A stretch of DNA of 64,000 nucleotides from Eutypella sp. D-1. Taxonomy: Eukaryota; Ascomycota; Sordariomycetes; Xylariales; Diatrypaceae. The stretch is from positions 186,001-250,000 of the forward strand of contig JAJTTP010000018.1 of the NCBI GenBank assembly GCA_023313575.1. The letters run 5' to 3'. The stretch's first letter is position 1, and each line of letters begins with the position of its first letter. Below are positions 58,170 to 64,000 of this stretch, piece by piece. Made by a program: the position numbers and the translations under genes. The notes below the pieces were generated by a model. The model had not been told where the DNA came from. It searched no databases and saw only the letters and a program-made list of their open reading frames with translations.

Positions 58170-59234
58170 ATGTTACAAGCTGTAAGATCAGCTGCCCGAT
58201 TCCCCTTACACATTAGGGCCTTCTTTTGTGGTCGAGCTCCCTTAGCACTTGGCCGTCTGGCACTCCCTCCCGAAATAATTTTGATCATCGCTACGTACCT
58301 CCCCAAAGTCTCCCTCTTATCGTTCTCTTTAACCTGTCGGACATTCCATAACCTTTGCTTCCCCGAATCCCCGAACCTGAACCCAACAGAGACACAGGAG
58401 CTGTTGCTACTTATCGAAAAGGACGTAGCCCATCTTTACTTCTGCCATATTTGTGTAAAGCTTCATAGCTGGACCACTTGCTGGTTGAAGTATGCAATCC
58501 TAGGGCGCAAAGAGTTCTTAAGTTACGAAGGCAGATGCCAATTCCAACTGTCGATTTGCTCGCCGATCTCGTGTTGCATCCCTTATCATCGTGCGCGCTT
58601 GGCTATGAATCGACATCTGTATGGGACCGCCCACGGAATACCTTCTAGTGATGTGGTGTCACAGTATCCATACACGGACGCCTGGCTTGGAGTTAAGTTT
58701 CGTGCGACCTGGCATGCGCGAATTGTGGACGACCAACTTCTCGTGTCGTCGGTCATCACTATATCCTCTCCAAGCGGTAACGGTCATGTTACAAGGAAAT
58801 ACGTCGACCAGAACAGACATTATATTTGTCCGCATTTATTTACACACATTTCAGGGGAACGTGGTCCTATAATGCGTCTCCCTGAGCTTGCAAAGAATTG
58901 CTCGGGCCCTAATTACTTCGAACCTTGTGGTCAGTCAGTCAGATCCTGCCTTGTATGCAGGACAGACTACTGTATCGACATTTTTTGGGGCGGTAGGAAA
59001 AAGGGCTGGGCCATAAATCTTACTACGTATCGCCAACTTGGAGCCTGCCGTTCGCCGTGGGATTGGGATTGGCGCATTATGACGGGCCTTTCGAGCTACA
59101 ACGATCGACGGGCATTGAATCCAGTGAAATATCGGCCAGGAATCGTTAGGCAAATGTGGAACAAGTTTGATCATGCAATGCCGGACTCTAACGGCGAATG
59201 GGTTGGAAATCCTGAATTGGCTTTATCAATATGA
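58170..59234 (+). CDS. F-box domain protein
   Basis: A single-exon frame of 354 aa. An F-box spans about residues 28-67 (LALPPEIILIIATYLPKVSL, then SLTCRTFHNLCFP), which binds Skp1 in SCF ubiquitin ligases. It is followed by a cysteine-bearing segment, YFCHICVKLHSW...C, and further Cys pairs (SCLVCRTDYC) that may bind zinc. No WD40, LRR or Kelch repeats are present. Such short F-box proteins form large, fast-evolving families in ascomycetes. It sits in AT-rich DNA beside a solo LTR and between cluster-like genes, so it may be an unrelated insertion into the neighbourhood. The start is the first ATG of the frame. The substrate is unknown. Confidence 0.85.
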   Translation: MLQAVRSAARFPLHIRAFFCGRAPLALGRLALPPEIILIIATYLPKVSLLSFSLTCRTFHNLCFPESPNLNPTETQELLLLIEKDVAHLYFCHICVKLHSWTTCWLKYAILGRKEFLSYEGRCQFQLSICSPISCCIPYHRARLAMNRHLYGTAHGIPSSDVVSQYPYTDAWLGVKFRATWHARIVDDQLLVSSVITISSPSGNGHVTRKYVDQNRHYICPHLFTHISGERGPIMRLPELAKNCSGPNYFEPCGQSVRSCLVCRTDYCIDIFWGGRKKGWAINLTTYRQLGACRSPWDWDWRIMTGLSSYNDRRALNPVKYRPGIVRQMWNKFDHAMPDSNGEWVGNPELALSI

Positions 59235-59497
59235 CCGCTTATTTTATCACCTGGACAAGTATGAAGATACGACACGAAGATAGACGAGCAGGAAGGCCAA
59301 CAGGTACATGATCAAGAATAGAACAAAAACACATCAAATATCGATATCTATTACATCGAGCTCGTCTTGGCTTCGCCTTTTATGAGCCTACTGGACCCCA
59401 GCACAACGATAAGGGGAAGTGGGTACAAGATACTATCGTACAGTTATTGCCAAGTATGGTCTGTGCCGTAACAGAGGCCCGGCTCTCCCATTAGACT

Positions 59498-61184
59498 CTA
59501 AAAAGGGCCAAATGCCCCCTTTTTGCGTCTTACCAGCATTTTCTGCGAGGCAGGTGGGAATACAAATTCATGGAACTCGAGATTCCTCGGCCTCCCGGAG
59601 TTGGGCAAGAAACGAAACTCGTATTCAGAGAACAATTTCACTAATACTGCCTTGACGGCAACGCTGGCAAAAAAGCGGCCCGGACACGCATGTTTCCCGT
59701 ATCCGAATTGGAGGCTCGTTTGGGTTGGGGTCGCAAAGAGCAATTCCCTGGCCACAGCATTATTGGACCCATGAAGGCGTTCATTCTGCTCTTGCACTCG
59801 AAAGCTGCGCAGACCATCAAACTCCTGTGGCTGGGGCGTATGTTCTTCGTCGTTCTCGATGGCATAAATAGACATGCATGTATAGGTGCCTTTGGGAACA
59901 TGCGTACCATCATCGAAGGTATATGGTTCCAAAAACACGCGTTTCATCCCCGTTGTACTAGGGGGTGACAGTCTCTGCGACTCGCGCAAGACACTGTCCA
60001 AACGGTGCAACTTCTCGTAAGAATCTGCCGTCCAGTTGCTCTGGGAAACCGTTTCAATTTCGGCTATTAGCTGCTCCTGTAAAGAGTTTCCAGCCGCAGT
60101 AACATCGTACAAAACGTGGACCATCCGTAATAGCGTCGTATGTACTGCGGCAAGAGCCAAGACCAGCAACGCATGGGGCACAATGTCTGGGTGGTGATCC
60201 TTCTCCTTGACTGCATTAGATAACCAATACAGAACATGAGCATCGTCATCGCCACTCTCCTTTGGCTGTTGGGTCCCGTCTTCATGCTGTTCCATAATCT
60301 TCTGGATCCTAGAGCTCAACAGTTGATTTGTCTTCTTTAGGTGTCTTCGAGTCTCCCAATAAGACGGAAGGAGGGGGTACGCCACTTTCTGGATCCATTT
60401 CGGTAGAAGCCGCATAATGGCGGCGGTTGTGAATACTGAACGCATGATCAGCTCTGAGCTATCTCAGTTTCATTGTGCGAGGATATGCTCACCGCTCTCT
60501 GTATAGTTGAGAGAACATTCCAGCCAAATAGGATTTTTGCTGAATTCCGGTCCTACGAGAGCTTCTGCGGAAACGGTTGCTGCTACAAGGCTCAGCGCAT
60601 GGTATGGCTGGATTTCCGTCCAGTCCCCACTCGCTGGCAATGAGCGCCCGAGTGCTGCAGACACTGCCTCCTCAATCCTGGGGAGTAGTAATGGAATATT
60701 CGGGGTGAGTTTGCGTTGCACAATGGAGCTGTGCAGTCTGTCTTCCAGGAGCAGATTGATGCCGGTGTAATAACCCAAGAGGTCATGATCCAATGCAACC
60801 TGAGGACTAGCAATATGTATAGGAAGATTTGCAAACTCCTTCAAAAGAGAAGCGGGTAGGATAACTATCTTTTCGCTATTTCGTACAAGATGGTAACTCG
60901 AATTCTTGAACTGTTCCGGATTCGCATTAGCGAAAGACTGCTAGGTATTGTCGGCAACATCCACGTACTTTTTGGTACCCTGCTTGCAGCAGGTCGTTCG
61001 CCCTTGCAGCAAAAAGGATGTTGAGTATCCATTTCGGGATCAATGCCGTTATCTTATTTAACGGGGGAATTTCGGACTGTTTTGGTGAACCGCTGCCAGA
61101 GAGAACAAGGCCAATCAGCCAGTAAGTGAAAACGCCCACTAGCAGCAGCCAGCCAGGCAGCTGTAAGATGCCCATCGAAAACAT
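59498..61184 (-). CDS. Cytochrome P450 monooxygenase
   Basis: Three exons, 60969-61184, 60493-60910 and 59498-60435, encode 523 aa. Introns of 58 and 57 bp are GT-AG. The first junction gives LLQAGYQK|FKNSSYHLVR, the usual GYxKFK entry; a closer AG would leave an implausible 31-bp intron. An N-terminal membrane anchor (LPGWLLLVGVFTYWLIGLVL) places it on the ER. Landmarks are the I-helix AAVHTT (about 307-312), the E363-x2-R366 pair in LRESQR, and the haem motif FGYGKHACPGRFFA (Cys462). The C-terminal wording (YEFRFLPNSGRPRNLEFHEF) resembles fungal P450s of terpenoid pathways such as indole-diterpene oxidases, so a terpenoid substrate is a reasonable inference. It lies 945 bp from the UbiA gene, on the same strand. 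Confidence 0.95.
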
Positions 61185-62129
61185 TGTCGATTTCTATATG
61201 AAGGTCCCTCCGTCAGTATACGCAAAACCAGAGATTCGCGGCTTTGGACAAGTTTGCGTACCAATAATGATCGCTTGAGGTAGGGAAGGGCGCTAGTTTT
61301 GGATCATCCGAACCGGGGTAATGGATATCAAATGTCGCGACGGGGCCTGGAGGTAGACATGTAAACACATATGATGGATTGGGGGTCGCGTAAAGAATAA
61401 ATCAAGGTCTGTACCAGGAAGATCCCACTGCCCGAGGCCAGTCCAAAAAAAAAGGTAACATGGGTGATTATAGCTAGAGCAATAGGCCTCTTTCTTTGTA
61501 TGCATTACATCCGAGGGGATGGCGCCAATATTCTCTTATGCGCATCTGCTAATGAATATGTAACGCCATGCCAAGAAACGTTGCATTGCGGCAGCACTGT
61601 CAAATTGAAGGCGAATCTAGGCGAATGCACCGATACCCCTGGAATAAATGCCCCGCGCATATGTTGTGGGTTGCTATAAACGGCGTGTTATACCTTGAAG
61701 CGGTTGGTAATCCGATATCTATTTGGTCCGGCCAGGGGCGGGGACAGTTTTGTAAAATTATTCCCAGAGTGGAAATGACTAGGCTAGTTCAGACTACGTA
61801 TTCCGACATGAAAGGCAGAAAATTTTGGCATGTCTTGTTTATTCTATTACCAACCACAGAGACCCTTATGTTTCCATTTCTGATTTCTGGATACGTTCCA
61901 GCAAGGGCCATATACAGTTCAGAAATAGTATCACCCCAAGGAACTAGCTGACCCCACGGAGGTCGCAGAACTGGTTTTCCTTCAACGCCCCTCCGCCAAG
62001 AAAAATGTCAATGAATACTGGATAATTTTCCGTACTCGGTGATAGCCCCAAATGCCCGAAGGACTACACTTTGCATGTAAGAAATACCGAGGATGTGGGT
62101 CGCCCCTTTCTATGATACCACCACCACAA
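61185..62129. other. Intergenic between UbiA and P450 genes
   Basis: 945 bases containing the P450 promoter and the UbiA 3' flank. Plus-strand frames of 71 and 127 codons (61464-61679, 61568-61951) overlap in different frames and show no domain; they are not called. Confidence 0.5.
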
Positions 62130-63173
62130 TCATCGTAGCCAGTAGCACAGAGGAGGCAGCATGTATAGCAGTGCCGTCCACAGGCACCATAGTCTCCAGG
62201 TCAGCTTATCACCCCTCAAGCCAGAGAATGCCAGACATCGATACGCAACAACCAGGCCCAAGAGGCCCTGCGGGGCACCCACGAGAAGGCTTGCTTCCCA
62301 GAACCAGGTGCAGAAGACCGGCCATATGATCATGGGCACGGCGACAGTCCAGCGCGCAACCCAGGGGCCCAATACTAGTGGGGCAGATCGACGGCCCCTG
62401 GCTCTGTCGCCCTCTTGATCCTGAAGATCCTGTACATGCATGGTCGTGAATATGACCAGGCTGACAATGCCTATCCAAGTAGCGCCGGCAGTAGTCAGGC
62501 CCGAGAATAACATGCCAGAGCCCGCGTTGTCGGATCCGACGGCGACCTTGAGTGATCCTTCGTTGTATAGGGCGAATGCAACGGCGATGATCGCGTTGCG
62601 CTCGACAAAACCCTCATCGCCGCCGCGGAGATCGTTGTACAGCCATGTCAGTACCATGATTGCGATGCTCTGGACTCCTGTGTGCAGGAGGAAGTGGTTC
62701 AAGGCCACCACTGCGGGAATCAGGTAGAGCATGGTGCGGCGGATCTGGTCCGAGGTGATAAGGCCGCGGGGGACGGGTCGCCAGGGCTTGTTAAGGGCGT
62801 CCTCCTGCGCCGACTCTGGCAGGCGCTGGTTCGCGAGGTCGAACACTATCAAGTTGGACCAGTTGAAGAGAATCACCAGGCCGAGCCGCCGGGCCAGGTC
62901 CAGGGCCGAGGTAGATTCCGACTCTACCGGTATCAACCACGAGCCTGCCGCTGCACCGCATATGCCGAAAATCGTATTGGGCCCGACGAAAGTAGGCGCA
63001 TTGGACTCCGTAAGGAGCCAGAATATTTTGAAAGTCGTCGTAATACGATTAAGAAGGTGGAGGGGAGGGCTTGGGGGCAGACCGGTGTTGTCCTGTTCAT
63101 TGCCCCCAGGTGAGCCATGAGTTGTGAGGCCCGAGGATTTACCCGGGCCATTGATATCAGACTTTTCGCTCAT
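62130..63173 (-). CDS. UbiA-family membrane prenyltransferase or terpene cyclase
   Basis: An intronless frame of 347 aa with about seven to nine membrane spans after a 40-residue Ser/Gly-rich leader. Two UbiA-type acidic motifs are visible: FDLANQRLPESAQEDALNKP (D112, E124/D125), followed by WRPVPRG, and HVQDLQDQEGDRARGRRSAP (D249, D252, D256). These bind Mg-diphosphate in intramembrane prenyltransferases. The fungal subgroup with a DLANQ..ED..NKPWRP signature includes enzymes near terpenoid genes, and one characterised UbiA-fold protein of the fumagillin pathway is a sesquiterpene cyclase. I therefore keep both prenyl transfer and cyclisation as possible reactions. The neighbouring P450, epoxide hydrolase and Zn2Cys6 gene support a specialised pathway. 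Ubiquinone (COQ2) and haem (COX10) enzymes are unlikely because their signatures differ. Confidence 0.85.
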   Translation of the reverse strand: MSEKSDINGPGKSSGLTTHGSPGGNEQDNTGLPPSPPLHLLNRITTTFKIFWLLTESNAPTFVGPNTIFGICGAAAGSWLIPVESESTSALDLARRLGLVILFNWSNLIVFDLANQRLPESAQEDALNKPWRPVPRGLITSDQIRRTMLYLIPAVVALNHFLLHTGVQSIAIMVLTWLYNDLRGGDEGFVERNAIIAVAFALYNEGSLKVAVGSDNAGSGMLFSGLTTAGATWIGIVSLVIFTTMHVQDLQDQEGDRARGRRSAPLVLGPWVARWTVAVPMIIWPVFCTWFWEASLLVGAPQGLLGLVVAYRCLAFSGLRGDKLTWRLWCLWTALLYMLPPLCYWLR

Positions 63174-64000
63174 TTTCGGTGCCTCTGAAGCTTTCGGAAA
63201 AGATTTGGGGGCTCGGATATGTCTGACTCGAGTGAGAAGAGTTGCAGTTGAAAATATAGGCGAAGTTACCAGGCTATGTACTTATGGGACATGATATAGG
63301 TGACTGTCTAGGGCGTACTACCTTTCAGTGAGTCACAAGTGACGGTATATGAGATGAAGATTTATACGCTGTCTTATCAAACTATAGGGGTTCCCAGTGA
63401 CACTAATGGATGGCTCAGTGAAAGAGAGGTTTGAAACGCCGAGGCCTTTCCAAGAGGTATGAATAAGAGGTACAAGATTTCTTCCACTCGGTGACACTGT
63501 ATACCGTACCGGCAGATATTCGACAAAATCATCCATAAAGGAGTAAGCCAATGCACGTGGTGACCATTTTACCGAATACTGCGCCCCGGTATCGCCCATC
63601 AACCATATTTCTCCCCAGTCGGGTCCTTGGCAACGAAGCCAGTACTCTACCACCATTATCACCATTATACCTGGCCCGGCCTACAACGGTCTCCAATCAC
63701 CAGCTCGCGGCTATCTCACAGAACTGCGACGCTACCTTCCTGTCAATGTTGAATTGCATGAACTATTACCGGCAATAGGTACCGGGGGCAGGTCGCTTAT
63801 CAGACTAGGAGATTAACGTGATGTTCCAACTTTATTGGTAACGACTAGCTAGTGCACCTCGAACTTGATGGGTAGCGTCACATGGTTCTCGACGGCGACA
63901 GCTTGCCGGTTTTAGGGTAGTAGTGAAAGAGGATGCTTCGGGCGTCCTACCGAGTTGTTTGACGACATCACGAGTCCCAGGATGTATTCGTAGTAAGGGA
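63174..64000. other. Intergenic to window edge
   Basis: Contains the UbiA promoter. A minus-strand frame of 110 codons (63333-63665) has no recognised domain and is not called. The gene group could continue past the window edge. Confidence 0.5.

Noticed and set aside
60938..60968. 31-bp intron in the P450 gene (first AG after the GTACGT donor)
   Set aside because: Too short for a fungal intron; the next AG, 27 bp further, gives a normal 58-bp intron and the expected GYQKFK sequence.
1..64000. CRISPR arrays, rRNA or tRNA genes
   Set aside because: No regularly spaced repeats of the right kind, and no recognisable tRNA A/B-box pair or 5S rRNA sequence was found by eye; the DNA is eukaryotic.

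Overview
The window is nuclear DNA of a filamentous ascomycete (Pezizomycotina, most likely a Sordariomycete). The evidence is short 47-153 bp GT-AG introns in most genes, Zn2Cys6 and homeobox/C2H2 regulators, an M43 secreted protease, an RTA1 membrane protein, fungal-type P450 and UbiA proteins, and intergenic DNA full of TACCTA/TAGGTA words and microsatellites. Gene structures were rebuilt by hand: splice sites were chosen so that frames join, exon lengths sum to a multiple of three, and family motifs are restored across junctions. No database search was possible, so family names rest on recognised motifs.

Layout. 0-7 kb: a BTB/T1-domain protein, a secreted pappalysin-like metalloprotease and an LAT-type amino-acid permease, all on +. 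7.4-10.5 kb: an intronless 1037-aa protein (-) with six Zn2Cys6-like cysteine clusters and several low-complexity repeats; I do not recognise its function. 11.8-12.8 kb: a RasA/Ras-1 type GTPase (-). 12.8-22.5 kb: 9.7 kb with no supportable gene and many simple repeats. 22.5-26.9 kb: a molybdopterin-binding-domain (CinA/FAD-synthase-like) gene with 9-nt and 18-nt microexons (-), a GMF-type Arp2/3 regulator whose first coding exon is just ATG (+), and the cytosolic Fe-S scaffold NBP35 (-). 30-33.8 kb: a HOS3-like class II histone deacetylase (+). 37.4-41.2 kb: a large homeobox plus C2H2 regulator with an N-terminal cysteine cluster and a C-terminal repeat array (+). 42.3-47.8 kb: a single-pass membrane protein with a cysteine-rich C-terminus (-), a type-B carboxylesterase (+) and an RTA1-like 7-TM protein (-).

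49.4-63.2 kb looks like a specialised-metabolism neighbourhood: a Zn2Cys6 regulator of the UPC2-like type, a second type-B carboxylesterase, a divergently transcribed epoxide hydrolase, a cytochrome P450 and a UbiA-family membrane enzyme that could be a prenyltransferase or a UbiA-type terpene cyclase. A solo LTR in AT-rich DNA and an F-box gene lie inside it. A UbiA enzyme making or prenylating a scaffold, a P450 oxidising it, an epoxide hydrolase opening an epoxide and an esterase acting on an ester would form a coherent terpenoid/meroterpenoid route, but this is inference from gene content, and the cluster may continue past base 64,000.

The strongest candidates for something undescribed are the six-cluster cysteine protein (7429-10542), the UbiA/P450/epoxide-hydrolase group, and the five-fold repeat array of the homeobox protein.
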